The notes: generated by a model not told the origin, from the letters alone. Positions 34,811 to 44,072 are shown, counted from the stretch's first letter. The stretch is 64,000 bases of DNA from Algibacter sp. L1A34 (GCF_009796805.1 NZ_CP047029.1:124001-188000), one strand, 5' to 3'. Numbers and translations are program-made.

Positions 34811-36370
34811 TTATAAAATATAATTTGATGTCACTTTTTCATAATCTGAAACTTGTTTTGCTTGCCAAGCTTCATCTTTACCTAATTCCTTAGCCATTAT
34901 TTCTGCTACTTTTGGAGCCATTTCAACACTTTCTTTTGCGTTTAATAACTGACAACGAACTCTACGAGCAAGAAAATCTTCAACATTAAGAGCCATTTCA
35001 TATCTTACAGCCCAAACTACTTGCGCTTGTATAACCCCCATAGATGTACTTAACGATTCATTCCATCCATTTTCCTTAGATAATTGCATTACTTTTTCTT
35101 CATCACTACCATAAAAATATAATGGATCATCATGATTTACATTTTCTTTATAACCGTGTATTTTAAGATGTCTTGTTTTTGTTGGAATATGTTTCCATTC
35201 GTGATTTTTCTCGGCTTTATCAACCAAATCTTGCCCCATTCTTCTAAAAGTGGTCCATTTACCACCTACAATAGTTAATAGTCCTGAATCTGATGTATAA
35301 ATTTTATGGCTTCGAGAGATCTCTTTCGTTTTGCTTCCTTCTTTTTTTGGAGCAGCCAAAGGACGTAAACCAGCAAACACACTTAACACATCGCTTCTTT
35401 TAGGAGCTTTTGTTAAATATCTACCAGCAGTAGCTAGAATAAAACCTATTTCTTCTTCTAGAGCAACTGGTTCTAAAGATTCTGTTTTAAGAGGTGTATC
35501 TGTTGTTCCAACAATAACACGGTTATGCCATGGTACTAAAAACAATACACGACCATCATCTGTTTTAGGTATAGTAATAGCGTCATCACCAGGTAAAAAA
35601 GATTTATCTAACATTAAGTGAACACCTTGGCTAGGTGCAATAGTTTTTTCGGCCCCTGGAGAATCCATTTGCAATACATCATCTGCAAATACACCTGTAG
35701 CGTTCACAATTTGCTTTCCTTTTATTTCGAATGATGCACCATCCATTTCATCGTGCACTTTAACTCCTGTAATCTTTCCATTTGCATCTTTAAGCAAACC
35801 ATCTACAGAACAATAATTTACAACTCGAGCACCTAATCCAACAGCTGTTTGTAACGTATTTATAGCCATACGAGAATCATCAAACTGGCCATCATAATAA
35901 ACAACACCTGCTGAAATTTTATCTGGGTTTATAAGAGAAATACGTTTTAACGTCTCTTTTTTCGAGATACGTTTAGATCTTCCAAGACTCAGTCCTCCTG
36001 CTAACAAATCGTAAAAAGTTAAACCAACAGTATACAATATTTCATCATACAGACCATGAGTAGGTATTATAAACGACTGACTTTTAGTTATATGAGGAGC
36101 GTTTTTAAGCATCAACCCTCTTTCAACAACAGCCTCTCTTACTAAACCTATATCACCTTGTGCTAAATATCTAACACCACCATGCACTAACTTTGTAGCT
36201 TTACTTGATGTAGATTTAGTAAAATCAGATTTCTCAAGCAAAGCAACAGAATAACCTCTTGCAGATGCCTCGAGAGCTATACCAATACCGGTTGCTCCAC
36301 CTCCTATAATTACGAAATCATAAGTTTTAGAATCACTTCTCAACTTACTCATTATTTCTTTTCTGTCCAT
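34811..36370 (-). CDS. glpD: Aerobic glycerol-3-phosphate dehydrogenase
   Basis: A 519-residue FAD enzyme that oxidises glycerol 3-phosphate to dihydroxyacetone phosphate and passes electrons to the quinone pool. The dinucleotide fold DFVIIGGGATGIGIALEASARG (about 19-40) and TSSKATKLVHGGVRYLAQGD (about 54-73) are diagnostic; a C-terminal DAO_C-type cap begins near residue 385. It is the first gene of the minus-strand glycerol operon. Its promoter spacer (36422..36439) is filled by the operator-like motif described below, so it is probably the main point of GlpR control. Confidence 0.96.
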   Translation of the reverse strand: MDRKEIMSKLRSDSKTYDFVIIGGGATGIGIALEASARGYSVALLEKSDFTKSTSSKATKLVHGGVRYLAQGDIGLVREAVVERGLMLKNAPHITKSQSFIIPTHGLYDEILYTVGLTFYDLLAGGLSLGRSKRISKKETLKRISLINPDKISAGVVYYDGQFDDSRMAINTLQTAVGLGARVVNYCSVDGLLKDANGKITGVKVHDEMDGASFEIKGKQIVNATGVFADDVLQMDSPGAEKTIAPSQGVHLMLDKSFLPGDDAITIPKTDDGRVLFLVPWHNRVIVGTTDTPLKTESLEPVALEEEIGFILATAGRYLTKAPKRSDVLSVFAGLRPLAAPKKEGSKTKEISRSHKIYTSDSGLLTIVGGKWTTFRRMGQDLVDKAEKNHEWKHIPTKTRHLKIHGYKENVNHDDPLYFYGSDEEKVMQLSKENGWNESLSTSMGVIQAQVVWAVRYEMALNVEDFLARRVRCQLLNAKESVEMAPKVAEIMAKELGKDEAWQAKQVSDYEKVTSNYIL

Positions 36371-36413
36371 GACCTTTTATTTTAGTTTTTAGTATTATTT
36401 TTTTATTTCGATA

Positions 36414-36442
36414 TAAAACTACAACAAAACGAAACAAAACAA
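36414..36442 (-). promoter_or_regulatory. Promoter of the glpD operon with an operator in its spacer
   Basis: On the minus strand TTG (36442-36440), an 18-nt spacer, then TAGTTTTA (36421-36414; the last base differs from TAnnTTTG). The spacer is almost fully taken by GTTTTGTTTCGTTTTGT, which is the reverse complement of the motif ACAAAACGAAACAAAAC. A repressor bound there would block the polymerase. Confidence 0.5.
36424..36440. promoter_or_regulatory. GlpR operator candidate 1
   Basis: ACAAAACGAAACAAAAC on the plus strand. The core AAAACGAAAC recurs, exactly or inverted, at 36598-36607 and 36673-36687 within 265 bp of the same divergent promoter region. Confidence 0.5.
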
Positions 36443-36597
36443 AAGCTATTTTTTATTTTTTTTGATTATTTTTTCAGTTATATGATATATATCATAAAAA
36501 AAGCAGTCAAGAAACTCGAAAAAAGCAAATTTTACCGTGTATTCTGATTATTCAGCATTTATTTAATTTCTTTTTATTAAAAAAAACAGAAAATAAG

Positions 36598-36607
36598 GTT
36601 TCGTTTT
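36598..36607. promoter_or_regulatory. GlpR operator candidate 2 (inverted)
   Basis: GTTTCGTTTT, the reverse complement of AAAACGAAAC, 34 bp before the -33 element of the regulator's own promoter. Confidence 0.4.
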
Positions 36608-36640
36608 ATTCCAAATATTCCATAAAAGTGCCATTTCAGC

Positions 36641-36671
36641 TTCATTTTAATTACGATATCATGTACCTTTG
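36641..36671 (+). promoter_or_regulatory. Promoter of the DeoR-type regulator gene
   Basis: TACCTTTG at 36664-36671 is a full -7 match and TTC stands at 36641-36643, 20 nt before it. The transcript would start near 36677, only about 11 nt before the chosen ATG at 36688, which rules out starts further upstream. Confidence 0.6.
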
Positions 36672-36672
36672 T

Positions 36673-36687
36673 ACAAAACGAAACAAG
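36673..36687. promoter_or_regulatory. GlpR operator candidate 3
   Basis: ACAAAACGAAACAAG lies between the -7 box and the ATG of the regulator gene, overlapping the expected transcription start, as in autorepression. Confidence 0.5.
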
Positions 36688-37455
36688 ATGCCACTAAATA
36701 TAATTGATCGCCACAAACAGATTTTAAAGAAACTGGAAGAGAATGGCTTTGTAAATGTCAATGAGCTAAGTATTGAGTTTAATGTTTCATTAGTAACTAT
36801 CCGTAAAGACTTAAAACTACTCGAAGAAAGAAAACTACTATTTAGATCGCATGGAAAAGCTATTCCGGCAAATCCTTACATCACCGAACATCCCGTAAAT
36901 TTTAAGAAAAAGCTAAACGCCAAAGAAAAAAAGAAAATTGCAACAGCCGCGGCATCAACACTAGAACCTTTTGACACTATTATTATAGCCTCCGGAACCT
37001 CTGTAATTGAATTAGCTAGACAAATTAAGCCTATAGAAGGATTAACAGTACTAACCGCTTCTTTAAATGCAGCTATTATATTAGCAGAGCATAAACAAAT
37101 AGACATCATGCAATTAGGAGGTATGCTTAGATCAAGCTCTTCTTCTGTTGTTGGTTCTATTGCTGAAAAAATGTTGGCAGAATTTACATTTACAAAATTG
37201 TTTTTAGGCGTCGATGGCATTGACCTGGAATATGGGCTTACAACCACAAATTCGATGGAAGCTTCTTTAAATAAAGAAATGATTAAAGCAGCACAAAAAA
37301 TAATTGTATTGGCAGATTCTTCTAAATTTAGCAAAAAGGGATTTGGAAGAATTTGCGGACTTGATGAAATCGATCAAATAATAACCGATTCTGGCATTGA
37401 CAATAAAACCAAAAACAGACTAATTGAATTAGGCATTGAGCTTACTATTGTATAA
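36688..37455 (+). CDS. DeoR-family transcriptional regulator of glycerol metabolism (GlpR-like)
   Basis: A 255-residue DeoR-family repressor. The N-terminal helix-turn-helix reads LNIIDRHKQILKKLEENGFVNVNELSIEFNVSLVTIRKDLKLLEERKLL (about 3-52), and the sugar-phosphate sensing domain holds FLGVDGIDLEYGLTTTNSMEA and VLADSSKFSKKGF. ATG 36688 is chosen because an upstream ATG at 36628 would precede the promoter's -7 box. The gene diverges from glpD and shares a region with three AAAACGAAAC motifs. Family members bind a phosphorylated metabolite; glycerol 3-phosphate is the expected inducer (inference). Confidence 0.88.
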   Translation: MPLNIIDRHKQILKKLEENGFVNVNELSIEFNVSLVTIRKDLKLLEERKLLFRSHGKAIPANPYITEHPVNFKKKLNAKEKKKIATAAASTLEPFDTIIIASGTSVIELARQIKPIEGLTVLTASLNAAIILAEHKQIDIMQLGGMLRSSSSSVVGSIAEKMLAEFTFTKLFLGVDGIDLEYGLTTTNSMEASLNKEMIKAAQKIIVLADSSKFSKKGFGRICGLDEIDQIITDSGIDNKTKNRLIELGIELTIV

Positions 37456-37632
37456 ACAAATAATCCCAAAAAAACTCTAAGCGCCAAAATTAAAAAGTAC
37501 TTGATTTTTGGTGAAAAACAGATAAATCCATTTAACACAAAACAGTTCACCGCTTTAAATCAAATTTAAGATAAAAGACAGCTATTATGAATTTGAAAAA
37601 AAAAAGAAAGTCTCGTGTTTTATTGAGACAAC

Positions 37633-38097
37633 ATGACACAAGCAGATGTTACAATAATAGCACTATTGAATTCTTACAACCAAACCGGAATCAATTCTAA
37701 GAAACACCATAAACTAACACCTAATTAGCCCAATGCCCTTTTAGAAAGATTCCAATAGCACGATAATGATAAATTAAGACGAATTAATATATTTAATATT
37801 ATGTGGATCCTTAATTACATAGAATACAAGTTTGGAGTCTATTTTTCTAAGTTTGAAAAGCAAAACGAAAAACTTAGTCCTGCTGAATTCTCTAAACGTA
37901 ATTATCCTTTTAGCGATATAGCTCAATTTTTAATAATTTTATGTACTTTCAATTTAATACCAACAGAATTTTCGGGTAGGTTTAATGCTCATGAATTTTA
38001 ATGGCTATCTAGTTTTAAACACAACACCTTTAACTTACTAGAAGAAACTGAGTCTTATTTAAAAAGGACTCAATTTAGAGAAATACCTAATGTGTAA
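37633..38097 (+). pseudogene. Possible decayed gene, one frame with three internal stops
   Basis: A single reading frame runs from ATG 37633 to TAA 38095-38097 with stops at 37726 (TAG), 37756 (TAG) and 37999 (TAA). The longest open part begins at ATG 37801 (66 codons: WILNYIEYKFGVYFSKFEKQNEKL, FSKRNYPFSDIAQFLIILC). The composition is protein-like, but in such AT-rich DNA short open stretches arise by chance, so this is weak. I do not recognise the product. The rest of the 37456..38177 gap holds a short GTCTC/GAGAC hairpin near 37609-37628 and nothing else. Confidence 0.25.
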
Positions 38098-38177
38098 TAC
38101 TTTTCATAATTACTCGCTAGTTGTAAAATAATTTAAAAATTCAGGAAACTAATTAACACCCTACACAAAAATATACT

Positions 38178-38903
38178 ATGAGTAAATTACTCAACTTGGC
38201 AATAATTATTTTACTACTTTTAAACAATCAACCTGTCTCATCTCAGGAATGGATAAACCTAAAAGCTTATAAAAAAACTACTGGACAGCATGTTCTTCCG
38301 GATGGTTCGTGGTTAAAAAAAGACAGAACGAGAAACACAACTTCTTGGCAGCAAGCCAACAAATACAACCTATCCATAGATAACGGAAACCTGAAATATA
38401 AAACCATTTCTCAAATACGAGATTTCTATCTGTGGTTTGATGATGAACGAACAAAAAAAGGACATGAAATAAACGAAATTGGTGTGGCAGCCTTAGTTGC
38501 AGGACAACTTTCTAAGTTTGATAATTATTTTATTAGAACATGCATTGTTAGAAACAAAGAAGTAGTTTGGTTTGCGAACGAAGGTGCTAAAAAAGTATTA
38601 GAATTTAATTTCCCTTTACTTAAAAAAGTTTATTTCTCAAATAAAATATTGAAACAGCAAGAAGCAAAAGATTGGGATATATATAATGGAAAAACAGAAC
38701 AATGTGACATTTTAGAAGCTCTTTATATTGAATTATCGCCAAAAGCAATTTGGAAATTAGACCGGATGGCGAAAGGAAAAGGCATTTACAATTTAGGCGT
38801 TAAAAAGGAACTAAAATTTGAGGGAGACATCACAGATTGTAAAACAAGATATGAACATGCTCTTTCTAAGCTTACCTCTTATTATTTAAATAAAAAAAAG
38901 TAA
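38178..38903 (+). CDS. Secreted protein of unknown function
   Basis: A 241-residue exported protein with a signal peptide (LNLAIIILLLLNNQPVSSQ). The mature part is compact and rich in conserved-looking Trp and Lys: EWINLKAYKKTTGQ, DGSWLKKDR, TISQIRDFYLWFDDERTKKGHEI, AALVAGQLSK, WFANEGAKKVLEF and RMAKGKGIYNLGV. I recall similar proteins in Bacteroidota databases carrying an unsupported 'insecticidal toxin complex' label, but nothing in the sequence shows a toxin. It is followed 39 nt later by a lipoprotein gene on the same strand, so they may be a pair. Confidence 0.75.
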   Translation: MSKLLNLAIIILLLLNNQPVSSQEWINLKAYKKTTGQHVLPDGSWLKKDRTRNTTSWQQANKYNLSIDNGNLKYKTISQIRDFYLWFDDERTKKGHEINEIGVAALVAGQLSKFDNYFIRTCIVRNKEVVWFANEGAKKVLEFNFPLLKKVYFSNKILKQQEAKDWDIYNGKTEQCDILEALYIELSPKAIWKLDRMAKGKGIYNLGVKKELKFEGDITDCKTRYEHALSKLTSYYLNKKK

Positions 38904-38942
38904 ATTAAGAAACACATCTCACAAAACAACACCAACAGAACT

Positions 38943-39635
38943 ATGAAGCTTATTATTTTATTTTTCAGTCTATTAATAATCTCCTGCGGTTCTAAAGAAA
39001 AAACCTCAAGAAAGGATGATTATACAGGCACCTCAGAAAAGACAATTTCGCAGAATAAGACGCTAATTAATTCGAAACTATCTTTTGAAAAAACTCAAGA
39101 CAGCTTAAGAAAAACTCTTCTAAACTCTAAACCAAACGAGAATCTAAAATCTAGTATTTTACAAGAATTATATATTAGAGGGCTTGTAAACCAAGTAGAT
39201 GATAAAATTAAATTCAACCTTCCTTTTAATCTTCATGGGCTTGATTGCGGAACTCCCGATTGCTATTCAACCGATATCTTGTTTGAAATTACAGCCAAAA
39301 ACCCCATTATCTTTCCAGAAATAATCAATTTTAAATTATTAGAACACGGATGCGATATTGAACAAGAGATAACCGAAAGCGGAGTATTTAAGCTTGTGGA
39401 GCAATCATCAAAATACGTTAATTATTATTCGGAAAATCAGAATAGCAACTTAATTATTCTTAACGAAAAAAGAGCGCTCTATTATTTTACAGACGTTAAA
39501 TCGAATATCATAAAAATAAATTTATTAGATAAAATATTTGACGAATACAGCGAACTTAATTTAAACGCTCTTACACCTTACCAATCGACCATAATGACGA
39601 CAAATGAATATGAGAATTTTATAGAAGGAGAATAA
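38943..39635 (+). CDS. Lipoprotein of unknown function
   Basis: A 230-residue predicted lipoprotein (MKLIILFFSLLIISCGSKEK, lipobox IISC). After a polar linker (about 20-60) there is a domain with a small cysteine cluster (HGLDCGTPDCYSTDI, then EHGCDIEQ), which could form disulfides in the periplasm. No known motif is seen. It follows the secreted protein at 38178..38903 with a 39-nt gap. Function unknown. Confidence 0.72.
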   Translation: MKLIILFFSLLIISCGSKEKTSRKDDYTGTSEKTISQNKTLINSKLSFEKTQDSLRKTLLNSKPNENLKSSILQELYIRGLVNQVDDKIKFNLPFNLHGLDCGTPDCYSTDILFEITAKNPIIFPEIINFKLLEHGCDIEQEITESGVFKLVEQSSKYVNYYSENQNSNLIILNEKRALYYFTDVKSNIIKINLLDKIFDEYSELNLNALTPYQSTIMTTNEYENFIEGE

Positions 39636-39806
39636 ATCTCTTTAGGTTTATCTTCAAATCTTATTTTTGTTCTACAAACTGTTTATTCTGACAAGTTAAA
39701 ATCTTGATTTTATCAAAAACAGCTGTTAACCATGCTTAACAACTCCTCTGTTAAAAATTCTCTTTAAAAAGCACCATAAATCCTAAAAACAATACACTGC
39801 ATAAAT

Positions 39807-39977
39807 CGCGTTAGGGATAGAACGGCATGTTTGAAATCCTTTTTTCGAAAATATTAAAACTACATTTTTCGAGACAACTTAACTTTAATAATATACAACA
39901 ACCTTAAAACAAGCCTAGAGCCCTTCGCAAAAAGATTGAGTAGTGATAGCCCGACCCTTTTCGGGTAACGCCCAAAA
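39807..39977. repeat. Dispersed intergenic repeat, copy 4 (reverse orientation)
   Basis: Starts CGCGTTAGGGAT and ends AGCCCGACCC...GGGTAACGCCCAAA, i.e. the same end blocks as copy 2 but inverted. It fills most of the gap before carB's end. Confidence 0.6.
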
Positions 39978-40027
39978 ACAAAAAAACCTCACATAAATGC
40001 AAGGTTTTTGATATTTTAAATACTTGA

Positions 40028-42880
40028 TTATTTACTCAAATACATTTTTCTGCGTGCGTATAAATCGTAAAAAGCATCATCTTTTAAACCGTCTATAAAT
40101 AGTATACTTTCGCCTGTACTTTTCATTTCTGGTCCTAGTTTTTTATTCACATTATGAAACTTATCAAACGAAAATACTGGTTGTTTTATAGCATAACCTT
40201 TAAGTTTTGGTTGGAAATTGAAGTCTTTTACTTTCTTCTCTCCTAACATCACTTTTGTTGCGTAATTTACGTAAGGTTCATTATAAGCCTTTGCGATAAA
40301 TGGCACGGTTCTAGAAGCTCTTGGGTTGGCTTCAATAATATAAACCTTGTCGTCTTTTATGGCGAATTGAATATTTATTAAACCAACTGTATTAAGCGCC
40401 AATGCGATTTTATTGGTATGATCGATAATTTGCTGCATTACTAAATCGCCTAAATTAAACGGTGGCAATAAGGAGTTACTATCGCCCGAGTGAATTCCAC
40501 AAGGTTCGATATGCTCCATAATCCCGATGATGTAAACATCTTCGCCATCGCAAATTGCATCGGCTTCGGCCTCAATTGCTCCATCTAAATAATGATCTAG
40601 AAGTAATTGATTACCTGGCATCCTGCTTAGCAAATCTACTACGTGCTTTTCTAACTCTTCTTTATTGATTACAATTTTCATTCCCTGACCTCCAAGAACA
40701 TATGATGGACGAACTAAAATTGGGAAATCTAACACATCGGCAATAGCAGCAGCTTCGTCGGCTGTAGTTGCAATATCGAATTCTGGATAAGGAATATTGT
40801 TTTCTTTTAACATATTTGAAAACAAACCACGATCTTCGGCTAAATCTAAAGCCTCAAAGCTGGTTCCTAAAATTTTAATACCGTATTTGGTGAGTTTTTC
40901 GGCTAACTTTAAAGCTGTTTGCCCACCTAATTGCACAATTACGCCTACTGGCTTTTCGTGTTTAATAATGTCGTAAATATGCTCCCAAAATACAGGCTCA
41001 AAATACAATTTATCGGCTGTATCAAAGTCGGTTGAAACCGTTTCTGGATTACAGTTAATCATGATAGTTTCGTAACCACATTCTGCAGCTGCTAAAACCC
41101 CGTGAACACAACAATAATCGAACTCGATACCTTGCCCTATTCTGTTTGGTCCAGACCCTAAAACAATTACTTTTTTCTTATCGGTAACAATAGATTCGTT
41201 GTCTGCATAACGTTTACCGTCTGCCGTTTCCATATCACTTTCAAAAGTTGAATAGTAATATGGTGTTTTAGCTTCAAACTCGGCCGCACAGGTATCTACT
41301 AATTTGTAAACACGGTTTACACCTAATTCTTCACGTTTATTATAAACTTGACTTTCTAAACAGCCCAACATGTGTGCTATTTGGCGATCGCCATATCCTT
41401 TTTGTTTTGCTTCTAACAGTAAATCTTTTTCAATGGTATCGATTTTAAAAGTAGAAATTTCGTTTTTAATAACGTGTAATTCCTCGTATTGCTTAAGGAA
41501 CCACATATCAATTTTGGTGATCTCGTGAATTCTACTTAATGGAATACCCATTTCGATTGCATCGTAAATTATAAAAACACGATCCCAAGAGGCATACGTT
41601 AGTTTTTCAATAATTTGCGCATAATTTTTATTCTCTTTACCATCAGCTCCTAGTCCGTTACGACTAATTTCTAGAGATTGCGCTGCTTTGTGTAAGGCTT
41701 CTTGAAAAGAACGCCCAATCCCCATAACCTCACCTACGGATTTCATTTGAAGTCCTAAAGTTCTATCAGAACCTTCGAATTTATCAAAGTTCCAACGTGG
41801 TATTTTTACAATTACATAATCTAGTGTTGGCTCGAAAAGTGCTGACGTAGATTTTGTAATTTGATTTTTTAATTCATCTAAATGATACCCTAATGCTAAT
41901 TTTGCAGCAATTTTCGCAATTGGATAACCGGTTGCTTTACTTGCTAACGCAGAAGAACGTGATACACGTGGATTAATCTCGATAGCAATAATATCTTCAT
42001 TCACATCTGGAGATACAGCGAACTGTACGTTACACCCTCCTGCGAAATCACCGATACTACGCATCATATGGATAGCCATATCACGCATTTTTTGGAAAGT
42101 TCTATCACTTAACGTCATTGCTGGCGCTACAGTAATTGAATCTCCAGTATGAATCCCAATAGGGTCCATATTTTCTATAGAACAGATGATAACTACATTA
42201 TCATTTGAGTCCCTAAGTAACTCAAGCTCATATTCTTTCCAACCTATTAAAGCTTTATCAATCATTACTTCGTGGATTGGAGAAATCTCTAATCCGCGTG
42301 TTAATAACTCATCAAAATCTTCTTCTTTATGAACGAAAGATGCACCTGCACCTCCTAAAGTAAAAGAAGCTCTAATAATTAATGGAAAACCAAATTCCTG
42401 AGCAATTTCTTTACCTTTTAAGTAAGATGTAGCCGTAGCCTGAGGCGCCATTGGCACTCCTATTTTAAGCATCAACTCTCTAAACTGCTCTCTATCTTCA
42501 GTAATATTAATAGCATCAATATCGACACCTATAATTTCTACATCAAAATCTTTCCAAATTCCTTTTTCATCAGCCTCAATACATAAATTTAATGCCGTTT
42601 GCCCACCCATTGTTGGTAAAACAGCATCTATTTGAGGATGCTCTTTTAAAATCTGAATAATTGATTTTGTTGTTAAAGGAAGCAAGTAAACATGATCGGC
42701 CATAGAGGGGTCGGTCATGATAGTCGCTGGGTTAGAGTTGATTAAGACGGTTTCAATTCCATCTTCTCTAAGTGATCGCAAAGCTTGGGTTCCCGAATAG
42801 TCAAATTCGCAAGCTTGTCCAATTACAATTGGCCCTGAGCCAATAATTAATATCGATTTTAGTTTTGGATTTTTCGGCAT
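40028..42880 (-). CDS. carB: Carbamoyl-phosphate synthase large subunit, without MGS domain
   Basis: A 950-residue CarB with two ATP-grasp halves. First half: LIIGSGPIVIGQACEFDYSG and LGGAGASFVHKEEDF, ending near residue 400. Second half: VLGSGPNRIGQGIEFDYCCV and GGQGMKIVINKEEL. It makes carbamoyl phosphate for pyrimidine and arginine synthesis with the glutaminase subunit CarA, which is not in the window. CarB is usually about 1070 residues; this one ends soon after the second synthase half (YDLYARRKMYLSK) and so lacks the C-terminal MGS-like allosteric domain that binds UMP and ornithine in E. coli. A TATTTTTG box at 42922-42915 is a weak promoter candidate. Confidence 0.96.
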   Translation of the reverse strand: MPKNPKLKSILIIGSGPIVIGQACEFDYSGTQALRSLREDGIETVLINSNPATIMTDPSMADHVYLLPLTTKSIIQILKEHPQIDAVLPTMGGQTALNLCIEADEKGIWKDFDVEIIGVDIDAINITEDREQFRELMLKIGVPMAPQATATSYLKGKEIAQEFGFPLIIRASFTLGGAGASFVHKEEDFDELLTRGLEISPIHEVMIDKALIGWKEYELELLRDSNDNVVIICSIENMDPIGIHTGDSITVAPAMTLSDRTFQKMRDMAIHMMRSIGDFAGGCNVQFAVSPDVNEDIIAIEINPRVSRSSALASKATGYPIAKIAAKLALGYHLDELKNQITKSTSALFEPTLDYVIVKIPRWNFDKFEGSDRTLGLQMKSVGEVMGIGRSFQEALHKAAQSLEISRNGLGADGKENKNYAQIIEKLTYASWDRVFIIYDAIEMGIPLSRIHEITKIDMWFLKQYEELHVIKNEISTFKIDTIEKDLLLEAKQKGYGDRQIAHMLGCLESQVYNKREELGVNRVYKLVDTCAAEFEAKTPYYYSTFESDMETADGKRYADNESIVTDKKKVIVLGSGPNRIGQGIEFDYCCVHGVLAAAECGYETIMINCNPETVSTDFDTADKLYFEPVFWEHIYDIIKHEKPVGVIVQLGGQTALKLAEKLTKYGIKILGTSFEALDLAEDRGLFSNMLKENNIPYPEFDIATTADEAAAIADVLDFPILVRPSYVLGGQGMKIVINKEELEKHVVDLLSRMPGNQLLLDHYLDGAIEAEADAICDGEDVYIIGIMEHIEPCGIHSGDSNSLLPPFNLGDLVMQQIIDHTNKIALALNTVGLINIQFAIKDDKVYIIEANPRASRTVPFIAKAYNEPYVNYATKVMLGEKKVKDFNFQPKLKGYAIKQPVFSFDKFHNVNKKLGPEMKSTGESILFIDGLKDDAFYDLYARRKMYLSK

Positions 42881-42937
42881 TTTTACTCGTTATTTATTGT
42901 CACTTAATGAATTGCAAAAATAGTAATCAGTTGACAT

Positions 42938-42971
42938 AAAAAAAGGCGTTACACTTAAGTAACACCTTTAA
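42938..42971 (-). terminator. Terminator after rpmH
   Basis: On the minus strand AAAGGTGTTAC pairs with GTAACGCCTTT around TTAAGT, with a following T run. It separates rpmH from carB. Confidence 0.85.
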
Positions 42972-42993
42972 TTTATCAACAATTGTTAATCAT

Positions 42994-43155
42994 TTATTTC
43001 TTATGTCTAGTTTCAGTAGAAACAGATAATTTTTTTCTTCCTTTAGCTCTTCTACGTGCTAATACTTTTCTACCATTAGCAGAAGCCATTCTTTCTCTAA
43101 AACCGTGCTTGTTTCTTCTTTTTCTTTTAGAAGGCTGAAATGTTCTTTTACTCAT
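42994..43155 (-). CDS. rpmH: 50S ribosomal protein L34
   Basis: A 53-residue strongly basic ribosomal protein. It begins [23 protein letters not shown] and continues [23 protein letters not shown], the L34 signature. The C-terminal tail (STETRHKK) is typical of Bacteroidota. It has its own promoter (43253-43224) and terminator, and the first carB codon is 114 nt downstream on the same strand. In many bacteria rpmH neighbours rnpA and yidD; here yidD is about 3.5 kb away at 46700. Confidence 0.97.
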   Translation of the reverse strand: MSKRTFQPSKRKRRNKHGFRERMASANGRKVLARRRAKGRKKLSVSTETRHKK

Positions 43156-43223
43156 TATCTTGTATCTTTAAAACTGAATTGTATGTTTAAACTTTGGCTT
43201 TGGTAATTCTCCAAAACTGACGG

Positions 43224-43253
43224 CAAATATACGAAGAGTTTTCACTTTGACAA
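43224..43253 (-). promoter_or_regulatory. Promoter of rpmH
   Basis: On the minus strand TTG (43253-43251), a 19-nt spacer and TATATTTG (43231-43224): a perfect Bacteroidota promoter. The leader would be about 62 nt. Confidence 0.8.
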
Positions 43254-43356
43254 ATGTTATTAGAAAAAAAATATAATATTTTTATTCTAAACAAAAACAA
43301 TGACAAAACCGCAATATATTTGACTTCGTTGGTCACTTTTATGATAAAGGTATCAT

Positions 43357-43385
43357 TTGTTTTTCATAAAAATTTAGTTTCTTTG
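43357..43385 (+). promoter_or_regulatory. Promoter of the TPR membrane protein gene
   Basis: TTG at 43357-43359, an 18-nt spacer and TTTCTTTG at 43378-43385 (one mismatch to TAnnTTTG). An AGGAGG stretch at about 43405-43411 is far from the ATG. Confidence 0.45.
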
Positions 43386-43443
43386 CACAATTAATAGTTA
43401 AATAGGAGGAAATTTTCTTCTAATTTCATACCAAAACTCAACC

Positions 43444-44019
43444 ATGTACAATAAAATCATAAAACTTATTATCGCTGCCGGAATTATCGCTTTTGCTGTT
43501 TATCAATTTACAGAAAGCTATATAGGTAACGGTATTATGCTTATTTTGCTATCTCTTATATTTATTTTCTTATATTTTAAAAATGAATTTATTTTACTAG
43601 CGTTTTTAAAATTAAGAAAACAAGATTTTGAAGGCGCAACAAGATGGCTGAATAAAATTAAAAACCCAGAAACAGCTTTAGTAAAGAAGCAACAAGGGTA
43701 TTACAACTATTTACATGGTATTATGGTATCTCAAACTAATATGAACGAGGCCGAAAAATATTTTAAAAAAGCACTAACATTAGGTTTATCTATGGATCAC
43801 GATTTAGCGATGGCTAAATTAAACTTAGCTGGTATTGCTTTTTCTAAGAAACGAAAAATAGAAGCTCAAAAACTACTTACCGAAGCTACTAAATTGGATA
43901 AACAAGGTATGCTAACCGAACAGATTAAAATGATGAAGGATAACATGAAACGTGCCGTTGGACCTAACCAACACTATGGTGCTGGAGGTTCTGTAAGATC
44001 TCAAAAACGTAGAGGATAA
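43444..44019 (+). CDS. Membrane-anchored TPR protein, unknown function
   Basis: A 191-residue protein with two N-terminal hydrophobic segments (KLIIAAGIIAFAVYQF and IMLILLSLIFIFLYF) followed by two or three TPR-like helical pairs: YYNYLHGIMVSQTNMNEAEKYFKKALTLGL, MAKLNLAGIAFSKKRKIEAQKLLTEATKL. The end is basic and disordered (GAGGSVRSQKRRG). The TPR part is predicted to face the cytoplasm. It may be an assembly or scaffold factor. A strong terminator follows. Confidence 0.78.
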   Translation: MYNKIIKLIIAAGIIAFAVYQFTESYIGNGIMLILLSLIFIFLYFKNEFILLAFLKLRKQDFEGATRWLNKIKNPETALVKKQQGYYNYLHGIMVSQTNMNEAEKYFKKALTLGLSMDHDLAMAKLNLAGIAFSKKRKIEAQKLLTEATKLDKQGMLTEQIKMMKDNMKRAVGPNQHYGAGGSVRSQKRRG

Positions 44020-44072
44020 ATATATTTACATCGTCTTAAATAATCAATTTATAGATTATTAAAAAATTAATT

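Noticed and set aside
36628-36687. Upstream start (ATG 36628) for the DeoR-type regulator
   Set aside because: A full -7 box lies between this ATG and the next, and the upstream residues do not fit the family N-terminus.
40028-42880. Truncated CarB as a pseudogene
   Set aside because: Both synthase halves are complete and I recall that CarB of this length is usual in Flavobacteriaceae; the absent MGS domain is reported as a finding instead.
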